This document shows positions 1 to 9,180 of a DNA stretch of 43,411 nt, piece after piece. The notes under the pieces are model-generated. The model worked only from the letters and a program-made list of their open reading frames with translations. It searched no databases and was not told the origin of the DNA. Every line of letters starts with the position of its first letter. The first letter of the stretch is position 1. Source of the DNA: Candidatus Moraniibacteriota bacterium (GTDB lineage Bacteria; Patescibacteriota; Minisyncoccia; Moranbacterales; UBA2206); the NCBI GenBank assembly GCA_030679985.1, contig JAUXSI010000036.1, positions 1-43,411 of the forward strand, in the 5' to 3' direction. The position numbers and the translations under genes were made by a program.

Positions 1-467
1 TCGACCTTTTCTTGGGAAGGCATTTTCTTGGTGGTTTTGTAATCGATGATTTCATAGCCGTCATCGGTCTTGTCGATGCGGTCGATGATACCGGAAATTA
101 TATGTTTATTATCAGCGGTCCCGATCTCAATTTGGAAACGCGATTCCAAATCGACGATATTGAAATTGGCCGGATTATTTTTTTGATAGTAATCCTGGAT
201 GATCCGTACGCCTTGAGAAAACGCAGCACGCTCTTCGTCCGCACTGTCAAAAACCGCCGGGTTCCAGGAATTGGAAAAATGTTCCATTGCTTGATCAAGG
301 GTGGGGGAGAGGATACCGGGCGTGTGGATGAATTTCATCGTCTCATGGATCGTGGAACCGAAAACCGCCTCCTTGGATTTGGGAGTCTTGATATGGTCGA
401 TATTTTGGAATTTATATTTCAGCGAACAATTCTGGTAAGTATCGAACGCCGAGTAGGATATTCTCAT
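1..467 (-). CDS. PD-(D/E)XK nuclease superfamily (RecB-like) protein, N-terminal part, runs off window edge
   Basis: Minus-strand reading MRISYSAFDTYQNCSLKYKFQNIDHIKTPKSKEAVFGSTIHETMKF...IISGIIDRIDKTDDGYEIIDYKTTKKMPSQEKV; SxSxxxxYxxCxxxYKF start and GIIDRID...YEIIDYKT motif; absent from the ORF track because it is open at the edge. Confidence 0.85.
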   Translation of the reverse strand, partial: MRISYSAFDTYQNCSLKYKFQNIDHIKTPKSKEAVFGSTIHETMKFIHTPGILSPTLDQAMEHFSNSWNPAVFDSADEERAAFSQGVRIIQDYYQKNNPANFNIVDLESRFQIEIGTADNKHIISGIIDRIDKTDDGYEIIDYKTTKKMPSQEKV

Positions 468-523
468 AGATTATGACCTAATTGTAATCCAGGGCGGCGG
501 CGCGGTCAAACCGGAAAATTCCG

Positions 524-567
524 ACGCAAAAAAATAAGCGCCCGGACAACAAGTGTCCAGGGCGCTT
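524..567 (-). terminator. Rho-independent terminator of the 588..797 gene
   Basis: GCGCCCTGGACA...TGTCCGGGCGC stem followed by TTATTTTTTT on the minus strand. Confidence 0.75.
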
Positions 568-587
568 TCTCCGGAATGGGAATGATT

Positions 588-797
588 TCATTCCCCAGCA
601 GGCCTCCGGAGGAAATCGTGCAGGAGCTTCAGCACTTGGCCGATTGCTAAAGCTCCTACCGTGACCGGCAAATAGAATTTGTCGACCACGGCAATGATTG
701 TTCCGGCGATTATAATGATAGTCGCCAAAACAACCAACCAATTTTCCTGGAGTCCTTGTAAGAACAGGGCCCCAGTCATTCTTTTCTGTTTCTTCAT
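588..797 (-). CDS. Small membrane protein, function unknown
   Basis: 69 aa, two hydrophobic segments, followed by a good terminator. Confidence 0.6.
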   Translation of the reverse strand: MKKQKRMTGALFLQGLQENWLVVLATIIIIAGTIIAVVDKFYLPVTVGALAIGQVLKLLHDFLRRPAGE

Positions 798-972
798 TTT
801 TCCCCGCCTCCCCGGGTTTTTCGTTTTTTTTCATTCGATAGGTACGTTTTGTTATAGCAGATAAATCTGAAAAAGTCAAGGATTCCCTCCTGACGAGCCC
901 TATTTTACGCCCAAGATGACAAATTCCTTGTTTATGGTAAAATAAAAGTATATTAAAAATAACAAAAAAACG

Positions 973-1095
973 ATGTTCAAAGACGTGAAAAATCCGAAAT
1001 CCGATGAAGCGCTCAAATTCGCCTTTACGATCATCGCCTCGGTATTTTTGATAATCACTATCGCCATTTCCTATGAAATAACGCAGTGGATATAG
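973..1095 (+). CDS. 40-aa single-TM protein (below the ORF-track cutoff)
   Basis: MFKDVKNPKSDEALKFAFTIIASVFLIITIAISYEITQWI*; charged N-terminus plus one TM helix. Confidence 0.45.
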   Translation: MFKDVKNPKSDEALKFAFTIIASVFLIITIAISYEITQWI

Positions 1096-1129
1096 GAATA
1101 ATCCGGAATCCGGCCAAAAAAAACAAAAG

Positions 1130-1180
1130 ACTTGACGCGGTTCAAGTTTTTTTGTAATATTAAAGCATACTAAATTAGTA
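1130..1180 (+). promoter_or_regulatory. Sigma70-type promoter and palindromic operator of the Rrf2-isc operon
   Basis: TTGACG (1132-1137), 17-bp spacer, TAATAT (1155-1160); perfect palindrome TACTAAATTAGTA (1168-1180); ACTTGA/TCAAGT inverted repeat around the -35 box. Confidence 0.7.
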
Positions 1181-1192
1181 GGATATCGGATT

Positions 1193-1582
1193 ATGAAATT
1201 TTCCAGCAAAGCCGAGTACGGCCTCAAAGCTATGGTCAATCTGGCCAAGGACGAAACCCGGACCAAAAATATCAAATTAATCGCCAAGGAAGAAACGATC
1301 TCCGTCAAATATCTGGAACGGCTTTTGAATGATTTGCGCAAATACGACTTAGTCGAAAGCTTCAAGGGAGCCAATGGGGGATATGCCTTGAAAAGACCCG
1401 CCAAAAAAATCAGCGTGGCCGATGTCGTCATCGCCCTGGAGGGACCGATCGCGCCGATGAAATGCGTCGGCAAGACCTGCCGGATGGAACACCAATGTTC
1501 CTCGAAAATCGTCTGGCAGATCCTCGGCACGCAGATTGAAAAAACATTATCCCACATAAAATTAAGCGATCTAACCAAATAA
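1193..1582 (+). CDS. Rrf2 family (IscR-like) transcriptional regulator
   Basis: MKFSSKAEYGLKAMVNLA...ANGGYALKRPAKKISVADVV.ALEG with cysteine cluster CVGKTCRMEHQC; adjacent to iscS. Confidence 0.9.
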   Translation: MKFSSKAEYGLKAMVNLAKDETRTKNIKLIAKEETISVKYLERLLNDLRKYDLVESFKGANGGYALKRPAKKISVADVVIALEGPIAPMKCVGKTCRMEHQCSSKIVWQILGTQIEKTLSHIKLSDLTK

Positions 1583-1591
1583 AATAAAATT

Positions 1592-2824
1592 ATGCCGAAC
1601 AAAAAAATATATCTGGACTACGCCGCTACCACGCCCGTAGATAAAGAAGTTCTCAAAGAAATGCTGCCGTATTTTTCGGAAAAATTCGGCAACGCGATGT
1701 CGATCCATTCTTTCGGACAAGAGGCCTTGCAGGCGGTTGACGCGGCCCGCGGAAAAATCGCCGATTTCTTCGGATGCGCGCCGACTGAAATAGTCTTTAC
1801 CAGCGGCGCGACCGAATCGAACAACCTGACGGTCAAAGGCGTTTTGAAGTCATATTACTCCAAAGCGGAAAATGCCGAAATAAAACCGCATATCATCACC
1901 TCGGCTTTTGAACATCATTGCATCCTGGATTCATGCAAGGCGGTGGAAAAAGACGGACTGGCCGAAGTGTCCTATATCAATCCTGGCAAAGACGGCGTAG
2001 TGAGGGTTTCCGAAATTGCGAAAGCTATCCGGCCGAACACGGTTTTGATTTCCATAATGTATGTCAACAACGAAATCGGCACGGTACAACCGATCGGAAA
2101 AATCGCTAAATTGGTCAGAAAAACCAACCAAGCCAAGGCGGAAAATGAATTCAAGACGGTTTTCCACACCGACGCGACGCAAGCCGTCAATTATTTCGAC
2201 TGCGACGTGGAAAAATTGGGCGTGGACCTGCTTTCAATGTCGGCGCATAAGATTTACGGACCCAAAGGCATCGGGATGTTGTATGTCAGGAAGGGGACCG
2301 CGATCAGGAAAATCCAAGACGGAGGCGACCAGGAATACAAACTGCGCGCCGGCACGCATAACGTCACTGGCATCGTCGGCTTCGGAAAAGCGATGGAAGT
2401 TTTGAAAAAAAGTATGCCGAAGGATTCAAAAAAAATCCAGGACTTGCGCGATCACCTGATCGGGAAGGTCTTGCGCGAAATACCGAATGCCCGGCTTAAT
2501 GGATCAAAAACGAAGCGTTCGCCCAATAATGCCAATTTTTCATTCAAGGATATCGAAGGAGAAGGGTTATTGCTATCCCTGGATATGGAAGGTATCGCTT
2601 GCTCGACCGGTTCAGCTTGTTCGTCCGGCGCGCTTTCGCCTTCGCACGTCCTCTTGTCGATCGGCTTGAAAGCCGAACAGGCGCACGGATCATTGCGGAT
2701 GACATTGGGAAAATATACGACTAAAAACGAGATCGATGTGGCGGTAAAAAAATTAAAGGCCATTGCCGAAAGATTGCGGAAAATTTCCGGCTCGGTCCTG
2801 GCGGATTACTATTCTAAAAAATAA
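1592..2824 (+). CDS. iscS: Cysteine desulfurase (IscS/NifS)
   Basis: YLDYAATTPVD, FTSGATESNN, SAHKIYGPKGIG, CSTGSACSSG. Confidence 0.95.
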   Translation: MPNKKIYLDYAATTPVDKEVLKEMLPYFSEKFGNAMSIHSFGQEALQAVDAARGKIADFFGCAPTEIVFTSGATESNNLTVKGVLKSYYSKAENAEIKPHIITSAFEHHCILDSCKAVEKDGLAEVSYINPGKDGVVRVSEIAKAIRPNTVLISIMYVNNEIGTVQPIGKIAKLVRKTNQAKAENEFKTVFHTDATQAVNYFDCDVEKLGVDLLSMSAHKIYGPKGIGMLYVRKGTAIRKIQDGGDQEYKLRAGTHNVTGIVGFGKAMEVLKKSMPKDSKKIQDLRDHLIGKVLREIPNARLNGSKTKRSPNNANFSFKDIEGEGLLLSLDMEGIACSTGSACSSGALSPSHVLLSIGLKAEQAHGSLRMTLGKYTTKNEIDVAVKKLKAIAERLRKISGSVLADYYSKK

Positions 2825-2908
2825 TTTAACTAAATGATATGCGTAACGCGATATCATCGGTTCGTAGATTCGAATCCTATCGGTAGTTTCGCATCGGTAT
2901 AAAAAAAT

Positions 2909-3295
2909 ATGCAATATTCAAAAAAAGTCTTAGAACATTTTACGCGGCCCCATAACCAGGGAGTGATCAGGAACGCTTCGGGCGTCGGCATGGTCGGCAA
3001 TCCGGTTTGTGGCGATCTGATGAAAATCTATATCAAAGTCAAAAAAGACCGGAAGCGGGGAGAGGTAATCAGCAAAATCGGCTTTGAGACGTTGGGTTGC
3101 GCTTCAGCCATTGCGACTTCTTCAATGATAACCGATCTGGCCAAAGACAAGACACTGGAGGAAGCGATGAAGATAACCCGGCAAGACGTGGCTGACGCAT
3201 TGGAAGGGCTTCCGCCGATCAAGATGCATTGTTCGAATCTGGCCGATGACGCGCTTCATGAAGCTATCAAGGATTACCAAAATAAGCATAAATAA
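2909..3295 (+). CDS. iscU: Fe-S cluster assembly scaffold IscU/NifU-like
   Basis: GNPVCGDLM, GCASAIATSSM, MHCSNLA conserved cysteines. Confidence 0.93.
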   Translation: MQYSKKVLEHFTRPHNQGVIRNASGVGMVGNPVCGDLMKIYIKVKKDRKRGEVISKIGFETLGCASAIATSSMITDLAKDKTLEEAMKITRQDVADALEGLPPIKMHCSNLADDALHEAIKDYQNKHK

Positions 3296-3352
3296 AGAAT
3301 CTGGGTCGGGCTCCGGAAATCATCCGAAACTCGGCCTGGAAGCATCATCGCT

Positions 3353-3910
3353 ATGGCATACCGCATTACGCCTAATTTGATTTTCCCGATCGGAAATTTC
3401 AAAAACATTTCTTCAGGATTCGGAGAGATGAACGTGTATGACAAGACGCTGTGGGGCAAGCATTTGGGCATCGACATATCCGTGCCGCATGACACCAAGG
3501 TTTTTTCAGCCGGACGGGGCGTAGTCGTGTATTCAAGGCTGCACCCGGGGGAATTTTCCGAAGATGGCCAAGTTGAAAAAAGGAATTGGGGCGGAATCGT
3601 GATCATTGCCCACAAAAAACCGAAGTCCAAGGAGATTTTCTATTCATTATACGGCCATCTGGGCAAACGCTATGTCAAAAGAGGCGATACGATTGAGATG
3701 GGCGGAATCATCGGCACGATCGGAAAGGCTATGAGCGAGTCAAATGGAGCTTGGGAGGAAGAACATCTGCATTTTGGAATATATACCGGACCATATCACG
3801 GAAAAGTATTGCCGGGTTATTACAAGGAGAACGGCCTGACGGAGACGGAGTACTGGAAAGAACCGGTCAGTTTCATTAAAAATTATAACGCGAAAAATAC
3901 TCTTATTTAG
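3353..3910 (+). CDS. M23 family metallopeptidase-like protein
   Basis: HLGIDISVPHDTKVFSAGRG...SLYGHL...GD.I..G..IG..G....EEHLHFGI. Confidence 0.85.
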   Translation: MAYRITPNLIFPIGNFKNISSGFGEMNVYDKTLWGKHLGIDISVPHDTKVFSAGRGVVVYSRLHPGEFSEDGQVEKRNWGGIVIIAHKKPKSKEIFYSLYGHLGKRYVKRGDTIEMGGIIGTIGKAMSESNGAWEEEHLHFGIYTGPYHGKVLPGYYKENGLTETEYWKEPVSFIKNYNAKNTLI

Positions 3911-4284
3911 GGCGGATTGACAGAGAGAAGCCCGTTCCGGAAATATATCGAGTGTCGCACAATGTATCTTTTGCGACATTGCATTGATTTTAAAACATCC
4001 TTACCATCCGATATATTTATCCCTATAAATGAATCAGCTCTACCACCCCTCCCTTCCTTAATAAACAACCCTTCTGTTTGATGATTGATATTTTTAAAAA
4101 ATAAAATTCATATCCATACACATATATCATTCCACCTTGATTAATTATTTGATTTCTCATTTGTTCGCAATAGATTCTTGACCAGAGTCCGATTGGCTGG
4201 CTATACGGTATACATCTATGTATGCCAAATTGCCTAAAAACCTTTTTTTATTTGCGCCTCACAGATACTTCTGCTCTACGGATC

Positions 4285-4323
4285 AAAAAAACAACCCCCT
4301 TCATATTGAGGGTCGTTTTTATA
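4285..4323. terminator. Stem-loop terminator
   Basis: AAAAACAACCCCCTTCATATTGAGGGTCGTTTTT. Confidence 0.6.
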
Positions 4324-4338
4324 TTTATGCGAAAACGC

Positions 4339-5613
4339 TTATAGATATTTTTTCGGATTGACCGGCGCGCCGGTCGGAATCATCAATCCGTTGACGTAGG
4401 ATGATTCGACCGTTTTGAATGTTTCCGATGCGAAAACTGAAAAATGGATATGCGGTCCGGTTGAATTTCCGGTGTTGCCACTTACGCCGATTTTTTGCCC
4501 TTCTTTGACTTTCTCTCCCCGGGAAACGTCCTTTTTGCTCAAGTGTCCGTAGAGCGTCACCAGGCCATCCCCGTGGTCGATAGCGATCCATCTTCCATAG
4601 GCGTATTTGCCGTTGTCTCCCGATCCGACCACCTTTCCTCCCCTGGCGGCAAAAACGTTTTTATAACTGATTCCGAAATCAAGCCCGTTATGGAAATTAT
4701 TCTTATACATCCCGGATGTCTTGGCGAAGCTTGTCTTGCCGTAGCCCTGGGTCTGGATATGCGGGTTGACCGGCCAGGTGAAATAACCGTCTTTGTCAGG
4801 CGGCAGATTGGCCATATTGACCGAGTTCGAAAGCCCTTCCTCTAGCTCGTTGATTTCATTGTCAATACTCGCTAAAAGCTCCTTGTATTTAGCGATTTCG
4901 GCTTGTGTCTGGCCGAGCAGGTTCTGCTTTTGGTTTTCGCTGTATTGCAGATCCAAATTCTTATCCTCCAGCTCACTTTTCAATTCCTCGCTTTCCTGTT
5001 TTTTATCTTTCAAATCGTCATATTCATCCTGCAATTCCGCCCTTGTTTCGCGGATAGTTTTCAAGACCTCGCTTACGCGCCCGCTGGATTGTTCAATGCG
5101 ATCTGATTGGCTAAAAATATCGGAAAAATCCTGATTGATCAGAACGATATTTAAGAGCCCGCCCTGGTTATATTCATAGTACGATTGGATTAATCCGCCA
5201 AGGACCAATTGCTGGTATTTCAGTAAGCTTTCCTTATCCTTGATTTCCCGTTCTAGATCAGCGACCTGTTGTGCAAGGTCTTGGGCTTTTTCCTTAGTCT
5301 TAAGCAATTCAACTTGGTTTTTTTGCTGTTGGGTTTCGATATAGGACAATTGGTTTTTGATCGTCAGTTGGGTCTTGTTTTTAATGTCGATCAATTCCTG
5401 CGTGTTTTTGCGTTCTTTCTCCAAACATTTGACCTTATCATTGGCTGAATCGCAATCAGTGGCGCCGTACGTCCGGTCTTTGGATGATGTGAAAAACAAC
5501 AGGCCGAAAACCGCCAAAAACACGGCGGATGTCCGGATGAGGTGCTTGTTTGTGTGTGGATTTTGTTTTTTAACCATAAAGGGAATGCCGTTTATCCAGG
5601 GCTTCTGATACAT
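4339..5613 (-). CDS. Coiled-coil M23 family peptidase (EnvC-like murein hydrolase or activator)
   Basis: N-terminal TM, long coiled coil, C-terminal HNGLDFGI...DHGDGLVTLYGHLSK...G..IG.SGNTGNSTGPHIHF. Confidence 0.9.
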   Translation of the reverse strand: MYQKPWINGIPFMVKKQNPHTNKHLIRTSAVFLAVFGLLFFTSSKDRTYGATDCDSANDKVKCLEKERKNTQELIDIKNKTQLTIKNQLSYIETQQQKNQVELLKTKEKAQDLAQQVADLEREIKDKESLLKYQQLVLGGLIQSYYEYNQGGLLNIVLINQDFSDIFSQSDRIEQSSGRVSEVLKTIRETRAELQDEYDDLKDKKQESEELKSELEDKNLDLQYSENQKQNLLGQTQAEIAKYKELLASIDNEINELEEGLSNSVNMANLPPDKDGYFTWPVNPHIQTQGYGKTSFAKTSGMYKNNFHNGLDFGISYKNVFAARGGKVVGSGDNGKYAYGRWIAIDHGDGLVTLYGHLSKKDVSRGEKVKEGQKIGVSGNTGNSTGPHIHFSVFASETFKTVESSYVNGLMIPTGAPVNPKKYL

Positions 5614-5643
5614 TGCCCATTATACCATAAAATCAGTTTATTT

Positions 5644-7182
5644 TCAACCAAGCTTTCCTAGGGCATTTTTTAGCCTAAGCAAGCTCTCCTCTTTGCCCAA
5701 AACCCAGGCCAGCTCCATCGGCGACGGGGATTTCTGCGCGCCAGAAAGCGCTACACGGAGCGGCCAGAGCAAGTCGCCTTTTTTGTCCCCTGCCGCCGCG
5801 AAAAGTTTTTCTTCAATGTTTTTTACTTGCCAGTCTTGCCCGTCGATCCCCCCCAGAACCGTTACGGATTTTTCCAATGAATCCTTCAGGGCTTCGTCAG
5901 ACATATCTTTCCAGCGCAACATTTCCCTGCCATACTCGATGTCCATAAAAAAGAATCTGTTATTCTCCCCCACTTCAGAAAAATTATTGAGGCGTTCCCG
6001 TTCGATGGTCAAAACTTTTTTTAAATATTCTTCAGATTTTTTTTCAGAGCTTGCGTTGATATAAAAATCCTTTTGTTCAAAAAACGGCAAGGCTTTTTCA
6101 TACAGCTCATCCGAAGAAAGTTTTTTGATGTATTGCGCGTTCAACCAATCCAATTTTTTCAAATCGAAAACCGCGCCGGCTTTGTGCACCCTCTTGATAT
6201 CGAATATTTTTTCCAATTCGTCCAGCGAATATATCTCCTGGGTCTCCCCTTCGCCCGGATGCCATCCCAAAAGAGCTACGAAATTTATTATCGCTTCCTT
6301 CAAGTACCCATTTTTTATATAATCTTCCACCGCCACATCCCCCATGCGTTTGGAAAGTTTTTTCTTGTCAGTGCTGAGCAGGAGTGGCAGATGTGCGAAC
6401 TCAGGGATTTCCCATCCGAACGCCCGATAAAGCAGGATATGTTTCGGCGTGCTTGGCAACCATTCTTCGCCGCGGATGACATGCGTCGTCCGCATCAGAT
6501 GATCATCTATCACACTGGCCAAATGGTAAGTCGGAAAACCGTCGGATTTCATCAAGACCTGATCATCGATGGTATTGGAATTGATGGAAACTTTTCCGCG
6601 GACCAGATCTTCAAATTCGATGATTTCATCATTGGGAACTTTGAGCCTGATCGTGTAGGCGCAATTCGATTTCAATTTTTCATTGATTTCTTCCGGAGTG
6701 ACGTTTTTCAAACAATAGCGGTCATACATCGGAGCCTGTTTGCTCGCGATCTTTTCTTCCTTGATCTTGTCTAACCGATCCTGTTCGCAAAAACAATAAT
6801 AAGCTTTGCCGCTGCCGACCAATTCTTCGGCATATTTTTTATACAGGTCCAATCTTTCCGATTGTATATACGGCCCGAAGTTTCCTGCCTCTATGACTCC
6901 CGGGTAATTCTCAGATTCAGTTGTTTTTAGAGATTCCGGGCTCGGACTATGGTTTTTCATAAACACGCCTTCATCCCGATCCAATCCCGCCCAATCCAAA
7001 GAGCTGATAAGGCTTTCCACCGCGCCCTCGACGAATCTTTTGCGGTCGGTGTCTTCTATTTTCAAGATGAAAATCCCGCCGTTTTTCTTGGCGAACAGAT
7101 AGTTATATAGGGCGCTCCGCAAGCCGCCGATATGCAAATAGCCGGTCGGCGACGGCGGAAATCTGACTCTGACTTTATCCAT
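5644..7182 (-). CDS. gltX: Glutamate--tRNA ligase
   Basis: RFPPSPTGYLHIGGLRSALYNYLFAKK...IEDTDRKR, KKLSKRMGD. Confidence 0.97.
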   Translation of the reverse strand: MDKVRVRFPPSPTGYLHIGGLRSALYNYLFAKKNGGIFILKIEDTDRKRFVEGAVESLISSLDWAGLDRDEGVFMKNHSPSPESLKTTESENYPGVIEAGNFGPYIQSERLDLYKKYAEELVGSGKAYYCFCEQDRLDKIKEEKIASKQAPMYDRYCLKNVTPEEINEKLKSNCAYTIRLKVPNDEIIEFEDLVRGKVSINSNTIDDQVLMKSDGFPTYHLASVIDDHLMRTTHVIRGEEWLPSTPKHILLYRAFGWEIPEFAHLPLLLSTDKKKLSKRMGDVAVEDYIKNGYLKEAIINFVALLGWHPGEGETQEIYSLDELEKIFDIKRVHKAGAVFDLKKLDWLNAQYIKKLSSDELYEKALPFFEQKDFYINASSEKKSEEYLKKVLTIERERLNNFSEVGENNRFFFMDIEYGREMLRWKDMSDEALKDSLEKSVTVLGGIDGQDWQVKNIEEKLFAAAGDKKGDLLWPLRVALSGAQKSPSPMELAWVLGKEESLLRLKNALGKLG

Positions 7183-7201
7183 AAATTTTTTTATATATGA
7201 T

Positions 7202-7660
7202 TTAATTATTGATCACTTCCAAAACGGCTTGGGCCGCTTCGGCGCCTTTATTGTGCCGGCCGCTGGAACGTTCCTGGGCTTGTTTCAAATTGGCGGTCGT
7301 AATTATGCCTAATCCGATCGGCAAATCGGTTTTAAGCATTACATCCATCACGCCGCGGATCGATCCGCTGGATACGTAATGGTAATGATCGGTGTCGCCT
7401 TTGATGACGCAACCCAGCGCGATTATCCCGTCATACTTTTTTGTTTGGGCCAATTTCTGGCAAGCCAAAGGGATTTCGAACGCTCCCGGCACCCAGACCG
7501 TCCGGATATTTTTTTCCAGAACGCCGCTTTTCCGCAAAATCTCAACCGCACCCACAAACATTTTTCCGGTGATATCCGGATTGAATTTTGAAGCTACGAT
7601 CGCAATTTTCAATCTTGACCCATCGATTGTTTCCGGTTCCGCCTGTTTTTTCCTGTCCAT
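7202..7660 (-). CDS. ribH: 6,7-dimethyl-8-ribityllumazine synthase
   Basis: IVASKFNPDIT, VPGAFEIPLACQKL, GCVIKGDTDHYHYV. Confidence 0.97.
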   Translation of the reverse strand: MDRKKQAEPETIDGSRLKIAIVASKFNPDITGKMFVGAVEILRKSGVLEKNIRTVWVPGAFEIPLACQKLAQTKKYDGIIALGCVIKGDTDHYHYVSSGSIRGVMDVMLKTDLPIGLGIITTANLKQAQERSSGRHNKGAEAAQAVLEVINN

Positions 7661-7661
7661 A

Positions 7662-8246
7662 TTATTTTCTTAACAATTTATCGATATATTTTGCCAGGAC
7701 ATCCGTTTCGACATTGACCCTATCCCCCACCTTGAGCGTCCCGAGATTGGTATTGCCCAAAGTATACCCGACCAAAGACACACTGAACCAGTCCTTGCCG
7801 GTAGCGACGACCGTGAGGCTCGTGCCGTTCACCGTCACCGAGCCCTTGTCCGCCACCAAGCGCATAAATCCGGCTGGAATTTTTATTTTTATGACTTTTG
7901 ATTCTTGAACTTTTTCGATGCCCGTGATTTTTCCGGTCGTGTCCACATGGCCCTGGACCAGATGCCCGTCCAGCAAGTCATCAAGCCGGAGGCTCTTTTC
8001 CAGATTTACCCGCGTGCCTTTGATGAAATTTTCCACCGTGGTTTTTCGGATCGTCTCAGGCATATATTCAACCGTAAAATATCCTTTGCTGATGCCCATC
8101 ACGGTCGAACACACCCCATCCACCGCCACACTCTCCCCTTTCCGGATTTTCCATCCCGCAGGAATTTTTATGGCTACGAAAAGGCTGTCGCCCTCCTGGG
8201 AAACTTTTTCGACGCTTGATATTTTTTTTATGATTCCGGTAAACAT
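7662..8246 (-). CDS. ribE: Riboflavin synthase alpha chain
   Basis: MFTGII..., ESVAVDGVCSTV, LDGHLVQGHVDTTG, GSVTVNGTSLTV. Confidence 0.96.
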   Translation of the reverse strand: MFTGIIKKISSVEKVSQEGDSLFVAIKIPAGWKIRKGESVAVDGVCSTVMGISKGYFTVEYMPETIRKTTVENFIKGTRVNLEKSLRLDDLLDGHLVQGHVDTTGKITGIEKVQESKVIKIKIPAGFMRLVADKGSVTVNGTSLTVVATGKDWFSVSLVGYTLGNTNLGTLKVGDRVNVETDVLAKYIDKLLRK

Positions 8247-8256
8247 ATCTTACGGG

Positions 8257-8598
8257 TTACGGATTGGCCTTTCTGACTGACGCCAAGTCCTTCAGCACTT
8301 GGTTGATTAACTGTTTCTCGCTTTCGAATTTTACAGCTTCGCGCAATTTCTGGCCGACTTCGACTTCGATTTTTTTGCCATACAGATCGCCTTCGAAATC
8401 CAGGATGTGCGCTTCCAATACATCGCGATCCATGCCGACAAAAACCGCAGCCGCATATTCATTGCCTTCAAAAAAAGCTTTTCCGACATAAACCCCGCTT
8501 TCCATTTCAGATTTGCCCAGGGCTAAATTAGCAGTCGGAAAGCCCAATGTCTGCGCCTTGCGCTTGCCTCTTATGACGATACTAGCGATCTTTTCCAT
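8257..8598 (-). CDS. Stand-alone riboflavin kinase (RibF C-terminal domain only)
   Basis: GKRKAQTLGFPTANL, GVYVG.AFFEG..YAAAVFVG, HILDFEGDLYGK. Confidence 0.88.
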   Translation of the reverse strand: MEKIASIVIRGKRKAQTLGFPTANLALGKSEMESGVYVGKAFFEGNEYAAAVFVGMDRDVLEAHILDFEGDLYGKKIEVEVGQKLREAVKFESEKQLINQVLKDLASVRKANP

Positions 8599-8625
8599 AT
8601 TGTTTTTTCTCTTGTTTTATCTTTT

Positions 8626-8706
8626 TTATCCATCATCCTTGCCGAAAATTATCCACGCGCTTCCGGCGATGAAAATAAGGATTGCGATTATGATCAACAT
8701 CATCAT
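8626..8706 (-). CDS. 26-aa single-TM micro-protein, ATGA-coupled to the upstream gene
   Basis: MMMLIIIAILIFIAGSAWIIFGKDDG*; its ATG overlaps the TGA of the 8703..9113 gene. Confidence 0.45.
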   Translation of the reverse strand: MMMLIIIAILIFIAGSAWIIFGKDDG

Positions 8707-9113
8707 GCGCTTTTTTCAGATTTCTCCCTTTTGATTATCCTCCAATGGACCAGCAATATAGGCAAAGCCACTACGATCATCGTCAGGGCATCTACGACAT
8801 TGGACTGCCGCTGCGCGCTATAGCATTCTTCGCCGGTATTGTTCGATTTCCACTGCTCGTAATCCCGCAAAAGGTTTTCCAATTGCGCCTTCTGGTCTGC
8901 CGTAGCGACCCCGGCGAAACTGTTCTTATCCAAGGCATAAACCGGCGGCTGTTGGTTGCACTGGTTATAACCGCCCTTCTCCGCCTTCGGAAACAGATAG
9001 TATTTAAGTCCGGTGTTCAGCAAGGTTCCCGCTCCGATACCGGTAAAAATAAGGCTGACCGCCACAGCCAGATAAAGATAGATAGTGCGGATTAATTTCA
9101 CCTTGTCACCCAT
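8703..9113 (-). CDS. Membrane protein, function unknown
   Basis: 136 aa, two TM segments flanking a soluble loop. Confidence 0.65.
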   Translation of the reverse strand: MGDKVKLIRTIYLYLAVAVSLIFTGIGAGTLLNTGLKYYLFPKAEKGGYNQCNQQPPVYALDKNSFAGVATADQKAQLENLLRDYEQWKSNNTGEECYSAQRQSNVVDALTMIVVALPILLVHWRIIKREKSEKSA

Positions 9114-9180
9114 ATTTTTTTACGCAAAACGGCCGACGCGTGGCGTGGGGCAGCTTCGCATTTTAAAGATTAAAAAGAAA

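Noticed and set aside
12-476. 154-aa plus ORF
   Set aside because: Antisense shadow of the RecB-like nuclease read on the minus strand.
478-1602. 374-aa minus ORF overlapping the Rrf2 gene
   Set aside because: Antisense to a clear Rrf2 regulator and a terminator; low-complexity translation with no family motif.
2837-2900. Complete tRNA gene between iscS and iscU
   Set aside because: Only a T-arm-like piece is present; no D-arm, anticodon arm or acceptor pairing.
6073-6774. 233-aa plus ORF
   Set aside because: Antisense to gltX; no recognisable domain.
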